Positions 26,101 to 33,699 of a stretch of 60,190 nt of DNA are shown here, piece by piece (the stretch's first letter is position 1; each line of letters begins with the position of its first letter). This stretch comes from Candidatus Burkholderia humilis. Lineage in GTDB: Bacteria > Pseudomonadota > Gammaproteobacteria > Burkholderiales > Burkholderiaceae. The notes under the pieces were generated by a model. It was given only the letters and a program-made list of their open reading frames with translations, did not search any database and was not told the DNA's origin. The stretch lies in contig LFMX01000027.1 of NCBI GenBank assembly GCA_001184405.1, positions 1-60,190 on the forward strand, written 5' to 3'. The translations under genes were made by a program, and so were the position numbers.

Positions 26101-26873
26101 AACGCGATGAACTCGTGGCGCGCGGTATCGATGCAGACGAAGCGCGTCGCCGTGCAGGATGGCGCGTGTTCAGCACGAAGCCGGGCGCGTATGGCGCGGG
26201 CTTGCAGGAACTCATCGACATGCAGCAATGGCAGACCGATGCCGATCTCTCGGCGGCCTATCAAAGCACGGGCGGCTATGCGTATTCGCAAGGCGGCGAT
26301 GGCGTCGAAGCGCGCGCGAGTTTCGGCACGCGTTTGTCCACGCTCGATGTCGTGCTGCATAACCAGGACAATCGCGAGCACGATCTGCTCGATTCGAACG
26401 ACTATCACCAGTTTCAGGGCGGCATGGTCGCAGCGGTGTGCTATCTGTCCGGCGTGCAGCCGCAAGCGTATAACGCGGATCACAGCAATCCTTCAGCGCC
26501 GCGTGTGCGTACGTTGAATGAAGAGATCGCGCGCGTGGTGCGTTCGCGCGTGGTAAATCCGAAATGGATCGATGGCGTGAAACGGCATGGTTATAAGGGC
26601 GCATCGGAACTCGCTGCAACGGTCGATTATCTCTTTGGTTACGATGCGACCGCACGTGTGGTGTCGGATCATCAATACGCGCTCGTCGCCGATGCTTATG
26701 TGAACGATGCCGATACGCGCGAGTTCATCGCGCAACATAATCCGCATGCGTTGCAGTCCATCTGCGAGCGCTTGCTCGAAGCGATGGAACGTGGCATGTG
26801 GCAGCAGCCGGGCGCATATCGCGCGGACGTGGCGCGTCATCTGCTCGATGTCGAACAGCAAATCGAAGGCTGA
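23109..26873 (+). CDS. cobN: Cobaltochelatase large subunit CobN
   Basis: A 1254-residue protein close to the usual CobN length. It inserts cobalt into hydrogenobyrinate a,c-diamide with ATP. Recognisable segments include LVHVGKHGNLEWLPGKSVAL (metal/tetrapyrrole-binding His region near 555-575), LPTGRNFYSVDTRALPTQAA near 855, LSVWGTATMRTGGDD near 900, and the C-terminal VVLHNQDNREHDLLDSNDYH with FQGGMVAAV near 1090. There is no frameshift in 3.8 kb. The ATG follows the cobW stop by four bases, and the AAA+ and VWA partner genes follow at once. Confidence 0.96.
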   Translation: MHLLRTTPGGFVDDTQGVIRIDQTSAPIVVLSSADTTLALLASVFPRLEPGFPEVRLVNLAYLRQPASVDFYIDDVLKDAKAVIVDHLGGESYWPYGIECLVALAKREKQMLAMFSGDLTEDPNLIGKSNADPAFCRMLSRYLREGGAHNAEAFLRAIAHHALGFGREPHAPSPLPAVAIYHPAREIASVEDWKARWTEGARVVALLFYRAHLQSGNTDVFDALIDALEKEGLNPLPIAISSLKESVSREVVERVCREQHVTLVLNTTAFAASVIDDNEAFDIAGDAPVLQVILSGGNREDWLKDNQGLNSRDVAMHVALPEVDGRIITRAVSFKGLAYHCKHTQVDVVRYQADTERVRFVAELSRRWCRLRATPNAQKRIALVLANYPASEGRIGNGVGLDTPASTINIMSMLAREGYRLGRIPDDGDALIAALTEGVTNDPVVRDLRPALQSLSLDDYLDAYCALPLDARKALESTWGQPHEDPTIRRGRFMIAGLRCGEVFVGIQPSRSRERNDYASYHDAELVPPHSYLAFYFWLRLRFQADALVHVGKHGNLEWLPGKSVALSASCWPDLILGPMPHLYPFIVNDPGEGSQAKRRAQAVIIDHLMPPPTRAENYGPLQDLERQVDEYYEALMVDVRRAKLLRKSILENIVTNKLHEELGLDVPRDTSSEDTLLTRADAYLCELKEAQIRDGLHVFGISPQGVQRRDTLLALGRFPIGDGQAQNASLITALARDLQLGDAFDPLNADWAALWTDPRPEALTRLSDAPWRHHGDTRERIESLAMQLLHDDAPAPGPQSALVLDRLRGDVLARLDACGPQELLQLKRGLEGRFVPPGPSGSPSRGRPDVLPTGRNFYSVDTRALPTQAAWSLGVKSANALIERHVQDHGDFPRAIGLSVWGTATMRTGGDDIAQAFALIGVRPKWAAGSHRVTDFEILPISIFNRPRIDVTLRVSGFFRDAFANLMHLFDAAVQAVAALEEEDAESNPIRARIMRERDELVARGIDADEARRRAGWRVFSTKPGAYGAGLQELIDMQQWQTDADLSAAYQSTGGYAYSQGGDGVEARASFGTRLSTLDVVLHNQDNREHDLLDSNDYHQFQGGMVAAVCYLSGVQPQAYNADHSNPSAPRVRTLNEEIARVVRSRVVNPKWIDGVKRHGYKGASELAATVDYLFGYDATARVVSDHQYALVADAYVNDADTREFIAQHNPHALQSICERLLEAMERGMWQQPGAYRADVARHLLDVEQQIEG

Positions 26874-26878
26874 AACAC

Positions 26879-27868
26879 GTGAACGAAACCTCTATTGCGC
26901 CGGTGTTTCCGTTCAGCGCGCTGATCGGGCAGGAAGCGTTGCAGCAGGCGTTATTGCTTGCCGCGGTCGATCCCGCGCTAGGCGGCGTGCTCGTCAGCGG
27001 ACCGCGCGGCACGGCTAAATCGACAGCCGCGCGTGCGTTGGCGGAGTTGTTGCCCGAAGGGCATCTGGTCACGTTGCCGCTGGGCGCGAGCGAAGAACAG
27101 TTGATCGGCACGCTCGATATCGAAGGCGCATTGCGTGATGGCAGCGTGCGCTTTTCGCCGGGCTTGCTTGCGAAGGCGCATGACGGCGTGCTTTACGTTG
27201 ATGAAGTCAATCTGCTGCCCAATCCGCTCGTCGATCAATTGCTCGACGTCGCGTCGAGTGGCGTGAATATCATTGAACGCGATGGCATTTCGCATCGGCA
27301 TGAAGCGCGTTTCGTGCTGATCGGAACGATGAATCCGGAAGAGGGCGAACTGCGTCCGCAATTGCTCGATCGTTTTGGTTTGAATGTCGAGATGAGCAAT
27401 TGTTATGACGCGAGTGTGCGTCAGCGAATCGTGAAGACGCGTCTTGCATTCGATCTTGATCCGCAGGCTTTTCGCACGCTTTATGCGGCGCATCAGATGC
27501 AACTCGAAGCGCGCATTCATGCGGCGCGTGCAGCGCTTGCATTGCTCGAATTCGACGATGTTGTTCATACGCGCGTGAGCGAGCTATGCATTGAAGCGCA
27601 CGTCGATGGCATGCGCGCCGATCTCGTGATGCTACGCGCGGCGCGTGCGATTGCGGCGCTCGAAGGTGCGCGCGCGATCGAGGTCGATCATGTCGAGCGT
27701 GTCGCGGATGCAGTGCTTAGACATCGGCGGCGTGAGCATGATGAAGCGCCCGCAACGCAGCAGCATCATCAAAACACGCGTGATGCCGATGCGGGCTATC
27801 TGCCGCCCGAACCCGTGGGCACAACGAAGGTCAAGCAAGTCAGACCACTCGCCGCAAAAAAAGCTTGA
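26879..27868 (+). CDS. AAA+ ATPase subunit of the cobaltochelatase (ChlI/BchI-like)
   Basis: A 329-residue MoxR/magnesium-chelatase-I-type ATPase. Walker A GPRGTAKST at 41-49, a ChlI-like LPLGASEEQLIGTLDIEGAL, Walker B VLYVDEVNLLPNPLVDQLLD near 104-123, sensor NPEEGELRPQLLDRFGLNV near 144. It powers metal insertion by CobN. It is closer to chlorophyll-chelatase subunit I than to classical CobS; such ChlI-type partners beside CobN are known in Burkholderia and other bacteria lacking CobST. The start is a GTG at 26879, five bases after cobN; no in-frame ATG fits. The C-terminal 40 residues are a charged tail. Intact. Confidence 0.88.
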   Translation: MNETSIAPVFPFSALIGQEALQQALLLAAVDPALGGVLVSGPRGTAKSTAARALAELLPEGHLVTLPLGASEEQLIGTLDIEGALRDGSVRFSPGLLAKAHDGVLYVDEVNLLPNPLVDQLLDVASSGVNIIERDGISHRHEARFVLIGTMNPEEGELRPQLLDRFGLNVEMSNCYDASVRQRIVKTRLAFDLDPQAFRTLYAAHQMQLEARIHAARAALALLEFDDVVHTRVSELCIEAHVDGMRADLVMLRAARAIAALEGARAIEVDHVERVADAVLRHRRREHDEAPATQQHHQNTRDADAGYLPPEPVGTTKVKQVRPLAAKKA

Positions 27869-28539
27869 GCCATCGAAGGAATGACGCCGATGCGCAAGCG
27901 CATCGCCTTCGATGGTCCGATGCGTGCGCACGAGGCCGCTCAGTCACGCGCGAAGGCGAGACGAGCACATCGGTCGACTGGATGGCGACATTGCGCGCAC
28001 GACGCAACGCGCGTCTCGATACGCGGCATCTGCGTTATCGTCGCAAACATGGCGATGCGGCCGCGCTGCATTGCTTCGTGCTCGATTGTTCCAGTTCGAT
28101 GCTGAGCGGCAAGCGTCTCGCACGTGCGAAAGGCATGCTTGTTGCGTTGTTCGATCGCGCGTATCGTGAACGTGCGGAAGTGGCGCTCGTGTGCTTCGCG
28201 GGCGATCGCGCGGAAGTGCGTCGTCAGCCGGGCGCAGCGCATTGGTGGAACGAGCGCTGGATTGCGCCGATCGGCGGCGGCGGTGGCACGCCGCTCGCGC
28301 TCGGGCTTGCGAGCGCATCGAATGTGCTGGAGCGAGTTGCAAGACGCAAGCCTATGCAACAGCGCTGGCTATGGTTATTGACGGATGGGAGCACGAACGA
28401 AGCGCTGCATGCGCCGATGGCAACGCATCGTGTGATCGTGGTGGATTTCGATGCGGGCTTTGCGCGGGTTGGCCGATGCGAAGCGCTGGCGCATGCATGG
28501 CACGCCGATTACGTGCGCGCTCGTGATCTTCTTGACTAA
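27865..28539 (+). CDS. VWA-domain subunit of the cobaltochelatase (ChlD/BchD-like)
   Basis: A 224-residue protein whose main part is a von Willebrand A domain with the MIDAS metal site: DCSSS at 74-78, GGGGGTPLALG near 140, LLTDGSTNEA near 170. It couples the ATPase ring to CobN. It is shorter than BchD or CobT because it lacks their ATPase-like or acidic N-terminal domain; the first 40 residues are basic and unconserved in appearance. The likely start is a TTG at 27865 overlapping the previous stop (TTGA). An ATG at 27982 is an alternative that would leave a strong hairpin (27870-27915) between the genes. Intact. Confidence 0.8.
   Translation: MSHRRNDADAQAHRLRWSDACARGRSVTREGETSTSVDWMATLRARRNARLDTRHLRYRRKHGDAAALHCFVLDCSSSMLSGKRLARAKGMLVALFDRAYRERAEVALVCFAGDRAEVRRQPGAAHWWNERWIAPIGGGGGTPLALGLASASNVLERVARRKPMQQRWLWLLTDGSTNEALHAPMATHRVIVVDFDAGFARVGRCEALAHAWHADYVRARDLLD
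27870..27915 (+). other. Strong two-tier hairpin at the start of the VWA subunit gene
   Basis: CCATCGAAGG at 27870-27879 is complementary to CCTTCGATGG at 27906-27915. Inside, GATGCGC (27889-27895) and GCGCATC (27898-27904) pair around a two-base AA loop. Together they make a long hairpin with one asymmetric bulge. It begins two bases after the stop of the ATPase gene and covers codons 2-17 of the VWA gene if the TTG start is used. It could control relative expression of the two subunits or protect the mRNA. Confidence 0.6.
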
Positions 28540-29393
28540 GCCTGATCGCTGCGAAAGCGTCCGCGTCGAATCCATTTCGTCGCGATCCACTTTTCACCTT
28601 TTTCTACGGGCGTGCCTGCATGCAAGGTCTTCGGATCGGTTTGCCCGAGATCGTTGCAATACTCGAAATACAGCGCATTTCCAGGCTTTGGATGAATGCA
28701 TAGGCCGACGTCGGGGAATGTCGTATCGCCGCTTTGTTCGACTTCGTTCAAATACAGAATGACGGTCACCACACGCTGTCCGCCGCGCGCCACATGATGC
28801 TTGCTGCCAGCTTGCTCTTCAGGAAAGTAGTCGTAATGCGGCCGATATTCACCGCCCACGCCGTACTTCAATATGTGTAGATCCTCACCGTTTTCCAAGG
28901 GCTGATTCAGCAATTCGGCCAGCCTGCGATCGATCGTTTCCACCAGCGGATCAGTCGATGCATTGACGAATGCGCTTTCACTTTTGCTCTCGTTGATGAG
29001 TATCTCCTTGCCCGATTCGGGATCGACGACCGACGAGCGTTCGACTCGCTCGCTGCCGATCGCGATCAAGCGTTCGCATTCGTCGCGTGAGAGGACATCG
29101 CCCAACAAGGCAACGACGGGACGCTCGGAGCTGAAGAGCTTGCGCGCCTCGCAATCCGATGCGTGCAACACCGCGCCTTGCGGAAGCAGCGGCTTGCCGT
29201 ACACATAGTCGGACGATGCAGCGTCGTGAGAGTCGATCTCGCCGCCCGACATGTGACGCGCGAGAATGGAGCGCGCCGTGTTGGGCGGAAAAGCGCCCGC
29301 GATCATGGCATCGATCAGCGATTGAGGCGTACATCCACGACGCAGATTGTCGTCGAGCCAGCTTTTCCAGGATTCGTCGAAAACGGGAATCAT
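28536..29393 (-). CDS. Prolyl 4-hydroxylase-like 2-oxoglutarate/Fe(II) oxygenase
   Basis: A 285-residue protein. Residues 1-100 form a helical N-terminal region. The C-terminal half is a P4Hc double-stranded beta-helix: an opening VVALLGDVLSRDECERLI, then LHILKYGVGGEYRPHYDYF with the iron ligands His and Asp near 186-188, VVTVILYLNEVEQSGDTTFP, and the third ligand in TLHAGTPVEKGEKWIATKW near 256 with Lys for 2-oxoglutarate. It should hydroxylate proline in a peptide or a small substrate; targets are unknown. The ATG at 29393 has an AAGGAG site. Its stop overlaps the end of the cobaltochelatase operon by four bases in convergent orientation. Intact. Confidence 0.85.
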   Translation of the reverse strand: MIPVFDESWKSWLDDNLRRGCTPQSLIDAMIAGAFPPNTARSILARHMSGGEIDSHDAASSDYVYGKPLLPQGAVLHASDCEARKLFSSERPVVALLGDVLSRDECERLIAIGSERVERSSVVDPESGKEILINESKSESAFVNASTDPLVETIDRRLAELLNQPLENGEDLHILKYGVGGEYRPHYDYFPEEQAGSKHHVARGGQRVVTVILYLNEVEQSGDTTFPDVGLCIHPKPGNALYFEYCNDLGQTDPKTLHAGTPVEKGEKWIATKWIRRGRFRSDQA

Positions 29394-29527
29394 GCTTGCC
29401 GTGCTCCTTGTCTTTGGAAAGTGCAAAGCAGATTCATAAAAACACAGCGACGCTAAAAAGACAATGCCGCGGGATCACGTGTGCACTGCGGGACAACAAT
29501 CGGCGCGATTGTGTATTCGAATCGAAG

Positions 29528-30354
29528 ATGACTTGGATGACGATTGAACCTCTGCTTTTCGATGGGGCGATTCGGAGCGCGCACGTGAAACGAGTATGCC
29601 TCGTGACTGCCGTGTTGTTGATGTCTGCGCATGCGAACGGGGTATCCGCGATGCTTCGATGCGAAGCACCGGACAAGTCCGTACGCTATGTCAGCGGCGA
29701 GGTCTCGGGCGATCAATGCACGCGTTTGAAAATGATGTGGGCATGGAGTGCGCCGGATCGGCGAAGCGCCAGCACAGCGGCAGCGACGGTCAGCATGACG
29801 CGTAGACGTGAAATCACGACACCTGTCTACGCTTATCTGGAAGACGGCGTGCGCCATTACTCGACGCGTAAGCCCGTAGGCAGCGTCGATGGATTGTCGG
29901 TGATTCAGCTTCACGTGATCGAGTCATGCAATCTGTGCTCGCCACGCGAAAACGTCGACATTGCAGGGCTTATCGGCAAGAGATCGATGCGACGTCCAAG
30001 GCGTTCGGCGTGGACAGTGCGCTCGTGCGTGCGGTCATTCATGCCGAATCGGCTTATCGCTCGAACGCGATTTCGCGCGCGGGCGCTCAAGGCCTCATGC
30101 AACTGATGCCCGCCACCGCAATGCGCTTCAACGTACGCGATCCATTCGATGCCGCGCAAAACATACGCGGCGGCGTGCAGTATCTGTCATGGTTGCTCAA
30201 GCGTTTCGGCGGCGATATCGATCTTGCACTGGCGAGCTATAACAGCGGCGAAGCAGCCGTCGATAAATACAACGGCGTGCCGCCTTACGATGAAACGCGA
30301 ACGTATGTATCGCGCGTGAAGGCGCTGACGGCGCGCTATCGAAGCGCTCCATAG
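29528..30354 (+). pseudogene. Lytic transglycosylase (SLT domain), frameshifted
   Basis: The 5' part (ATG 29528 or GTG 29585) has a signal peptide (VCLVTAVLLMSAHANGVSA), a region with RRREITTPVYAYLEDGVRHYS, and ends near SCNLCSPRENVDIAGL. The lytic transglycosylase domain then continues in another frame from about 29960: ALVRAVIHAESAYRSNAIS with the catalytic Glu, AQGLMQLMPATA, then NIRGGVQYLSWLLKRFGGD and ALASYNSGEAAV. Such enzymes cleave peptidoglycan glycan strands in the periplasm. A single-base lesion near 29950-29970 separates the signal peptide from the catalytic domain, so an exported enzyme cannot form. All motifs are intact, pointing to recent damage or a read error. Confidence 0.85.
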
Positions 30355-30363
30355 CACGTGTAG

Positions 30364-30876
30364 TTACTTCGTATTGTCGACCTCCACCTTGCCGTTGTAC
30401 GTGACCTTGCCGCGGAAGAAGTAACCGGTGCAGGCCTTATAGTCGCCGGGCGTAAGAAGCGAGAAAGGCATTTGATAATCGACGAGCTTGCATCAGAAGA
30501 CGAGCTTGCCGTTCGAATATGAATAGTCCTTGTCGAGATACGCCTTGACCGCAGCCGCCGAACCTTCCGTAAAGCCGCGCATGTTCGCGCAGCCGAGCGG
30601 TTCATCGCTCGGAATGGTCACGCCGAGCTCACGCGCAAACTCCTTATACGCGTTGATACGGTTCGTCACTTGTGGCCGTTCCCCGCCGCCGCATTCGATG
30701 GCTCCGTTGATGAGATAGATGATCGCGCCGAACCCGGGCTTCATGTTGTTGACGAGATCGATGCTGTTCGGCTTCCAGGTGCCGTCGATCGCCCATGTCA
30801 TCGGCGGCTTCGAGTTCCAGTTCCTGCACACCGCCGCCGGTATCCACTCGAACGTGATAGCGCATGATCTTTTCAT
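30364..30876 (-). pseudogene. GH19 chitinase C-terminal remnant
   Basis: The readable part matches the second half of family 19 chitinases: GTWKPNSIDLVNNMKPGFGA, then IIYLINGAIECGGGE (plant enzymes have the related TNIINGGLECG), RINAYKEFARELGV and LGCANMRGF. A TGA at 30493 interrupts the end; beyond it the same frame continues with KLVDYQMPFSLLTPGDYKAC to a stop at 30364. The catalytic glutamates of GH19 lie in the missing N-terminal half, so the remnant is inactive. It borders gspG and a GH18 chitinase on the same strand, indicating a former chitin-degradation cluster. Confidence 0.75.
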
Positions 30877-30881
30877 CTGCG

Positions 30882-31376
30882 TTATTTCGCTATGATGTCC
30901 GCGTCCTCGCCGCTGCCGCTCGGCTTGCCGTTCGCGCCGTACGTCATCAGATCGTAGTCATGACCACCTTCGCCCGGCGAGCGATAGATATACGGCCGGC
31001 CCCACGGATCGTTCGGCACCTGACTGCTCATGTACGGACCTTCCCAGCCCACTGTATTGCCGACGTTGGTCATCAGGGCGGGCAGGCCGGCGTCGCTCGT
31101 CGGATAGTGACCCGTATCTAAGCGGTAGCGGTCCAGCGCACTTTCGATACCCTTCATCTGCGATCCAGCCGTCTTGCTGCGCGCCTTGCCGACTTCGCCG
31201 AAGAGCTTCGGGCCGACATAACCTGCAAGCAATGCAATGGTGAGCAGCACCACCAGCAATTCGAGCAACGTAAAGCCACGGCTAACGATCGTGCCTTGAC
31301 GATTGTTTCGGATAGCAAATCGTCTTTTCAACGATGCTGCGTTCGTGAGCGCGGGACCTGTGCGTGGCAATTGCAT
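30882..31376 (-). CDS. gspG: Type II secretion major pseudopilin GspG-like
   Basis: A 164-residue protein with the prepilin signature SRG-FTLLELLVVLLTIALLAG: cleavage after Gly34, Phe at +1, Glu at +5, then a hydrophobic helix. The mature domain follows GspG: ALDRYRLDTGHYPTSDAGLP, NDPWGRPYIYRSPGEGGHDYD and a GEDADI end, with calcium-site-like Asp residues. GspG forms the type II secretion pseudopilus that pushes folded enzymes such as chitinases out of the cell. It stands alone here among chitinase genes; other gsp genes are not in the window. The start at 31376 has GGGAG upstream; an ATG at 31409 is less likely. The frame is intact while its chitinase neighbours are not. Confidence 0.88.
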   Translation of the reverse strand: MQLPRTGPALTNAASLKRRFAIRNNRQGTIVSRGFTLLELLVVLLTIALLAGYVGPKLFGEVGKARSKTAGSQMKGIESALDRYRLDTGHYPTSDAGLPALMTNVGNTVGWEGPYMSSQVPNDPWGRPYIYRSPGEGGHDYDLMTYGANGKPSGSGEDADIIAK

Positions 31377-31428
31377 GGCTGCTCCCTGATCGTCGTAATA
31401 CATCGCCATACGCGCGCTGCCGTACGGC

Positions 31429-33138
31429 TTACTTGTTGATTTCGCGCATCACATTCAGCAGTTCCGCATTGGGGCCGTCGCCGTCGAGTTCCCACGCGAA
31501 GTTCCCGCGCAGGTTCAGCTCCTTCACGTAGTTGTTCTTGACCCGGATGGTGGTCGCCGAGTCATACGACCACCAGGTCGAGCCATCGTATTTCCACGAC
31601 TGCTTCGTGACCGGGTGCTCGTACACCGTGTCCGCCGACCCCTTCAGGATCTTGTAGTCCTGGATGCCGGACTCGTATTTTCCTGGGGCTTCCTTGGTCG
31701 CTTTCTGGTAGAGGCTATCGCCCTTCGGACCCGCCGTGACGCCCGTCCATCCGCGGCCATAGAGCGGAATGCCGAGCACGATCTTCGATGACGGCACGTC
31801 TGCATTGAGCAAGCTGCGGATGGCCTTGTCGGAGTAATAGGTGTTGTCGGGCGCGCTCTTCATGTTCGGACTGTCGGGGTCCGAGTAGAGGTTCGACTGG
31901 AAGTCGGTCGGACCGTTGGTCTCCCATCCGCCGTGATAGTCGTAGGTCATCGCGTTGATCCAGTCGAGCGACTTGCTGTATTGGCCCGGATCGGTGTTCG
32001 CGATTTTGTCGCCGCCCACGCCGATGGCCACCGCCAGCAGATAGCGCTTGCCGTTTTGCGCGCCGTAGGCATCGAGTTGCTTGCGGAATTCTGCGAGCAG
32101 CAACGTGTAATTCTGCTTGTCGTTAGGGTCGACCGAGTTGTACGGCTGACCGCCTCCGCCCGGGAATTCCCAGTCGATGTCGATGCCATCGAACACGCCC
32201 GCCGCGACGCCATTGCCGCCGGAGTTGGAGCCAGCATCGAGCGGCAGATTGCCCTTCAGATAGACATCGATGCACGACGCGACGAGTTGCTTGCGCAAGG
32301 CATCGGTCGCGACCGCCTTGGCGAACCATCGCGACCATGTCCATCCCCCGAGCGAGATCATGATCTTGATGTTCGGGTACTTCGTCTTCAATTGCTTGAG
32401 CTGATTGAAGTTGCCCTTGAGCGGTGCATCCCAGGAATCGGCTTTACTGCTGACCGATTCGTTCGCGCCGAAGTTCTTCTGATAGTCCGCCCAGCTATCG
32501 CCGCCAGTGCCCCTGCATCGGGCGCATTCGGATTGGTCGCGCCCGGCTCCGCCTTATTGACGATGCCGCATTCGTAGCCGCCGTTCTTCTGATAGAGGTT
32601 GCCGAAGGCGTAGTTGATGAAGGTGAGCAGTTTCGCGGAGCCGGAGGTATCGACGTCCTTGATCTTGTAGTTGCGATCGTAGATGCCCCATTGGGCAAAA
32701 TAGCCGCCGACTTCGTGTGCGCTCGAACCTCCTCACGGAGTGGGTGCGGGTGCGGGTGTTGGGGTTGGGGTTGGGGTTGGGGTTGGCGTTGGCGTTGGCG
32801 TAAGTGTCGGTGCAGGAACAGGCGCAGGAACAGGCGCAGGAACCGGTGCAGGAACCGATGCAGGAACCGGTGCAGGAACCGGTGCAGGAACCGGTGCAGG
32901 AGTGGGCGAAGGCGTAGGCGTCGCCCACTCCGATGTCCTTCCACAACGTCGGCGATGCCGATGGCGTCCATCCGGCGCCCGCATACGCGGTATGCGTCTG
33001 CAATGCCTGATAGGTACGTCCGTTATAGGTGACCGTCGCGCCTTCCTGCCACTCCGCGCCGAATGCGTTCAGAGAGTAAGACAGACAGAGCGCGAGAGCC
33101 AGCGCGGTTCTTCTCGACGTGTTGCCGGAGCGGTTCAT
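31429..33138 (-). pseudogene. GH18 chitinase with chitin-binding module, three lesions
   Basis: From 33138: a signal peptide ([19 protein letters not shown]), then a CBM5/12 chitin-binding module ([20 protein letters not shown]). A frameshift near 32935 follows, then a Pro-Thr/Pro-Val linker coded by short repeats, a TGA near 32732 and the catalytic start (EVGGYFAQWGIYDRNYKIKD). A second frameshift lies near 32507. The GH18 barrel then runs to 31429, with the DxxDxDxE motif in VFDGIDIDWEFPGG and a late MTYDYHGGW. Intact, it would be a secreted chitinase of about 570 residues. The last 321 residues are an open frame but lack signal peptide and barrel start. Linker repeats are a natural place for slippage or read errors. 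Confidence 0.9.
32743..32920 (-). repeat. Low-complexity linker repeats in the chitinase gene
   Basis: On the plus strand, about five GGGGTT/GGCGTT hexamers are followed by about eight copies of a 12-base unit resembling GGTGCAGGAACC. On the coding (minus) strand they encode Thr-Pro repeats and then Pro-Ala-Pro-Val repeats, a flexible linker between chitin-binding module and catalytic domain. Confidence 0.9.
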
Positions 33139-33699
33139 GGAAGCGGCCTCTCTATGATTCAAATCGTTGTCGGCGCATAGCGGAGCCGATCGATAAAGTC
33201 CCGACACATAGCGAATGAGACAGGCGCTAACCATTGATAAGACACGTGTACGGGCGAGGCAAGCGTGTTTTTGTAAATTAGGGTTCTCAACAAAGCAAAC
33301 ATTCAGATTCGAGAAGCGCGATGAAGCCGGACTCGGTGGATGCATTCGGCTCGAAACCCGATGGACGAGATTCGTAAAAGGACCTGCGCGTTGCATCGGG
33401 ATTCAAAACGATGGGCATCAACGTCATGCATTTAAAGTATGCGATTGAACGATAGTCCGTCGCGTTGACGGTTTCGAAGCGTCCAAGCCGCGTTCGATTC
33501 ATTGCATCTTGTTTTTTACTAAATTAGCTATACGAATAAAAAGCGATGTCCTATAAAGTTCGTGACGGATGCGCGTCAGCGATGTGAACCAGCAGATTCG
33601 CCAATCGACGCAAATCGGCTCAGGTAGACCGAAAGTGAAAAGTGCCCGCGCAACAAAAGCGGCTTTGCATCGAAAAAGAAACGGGTCAAGGAGGCCTTC
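33139..33699. other. Divergent intergenic region between chitinase and LPMO genes
   Basis: About 560 bases with no convincing gene. The part near 33500-33560 is AT-rich. It should contain divergent promoters for the GH18 chitinase and the chitin-active monooxygenase; no operator repeat was seen. Confidence 0.45.

Noticed and set aside
29528..30354. Lytic transglycosylase read as an intact gene from 29926
   Set aside because: A start there would lack the signal peptide needed for export and begins in the wrong frame of the conserved upstream region; a frameshifted single gene fits better.
32743..32920. Regular repeats that could be taken for a CRISPR array
   Set aside because: The units are contiguous 6- and 12-base repeats without spacers, and they code for a Pro-rich linker between two recognised domains.
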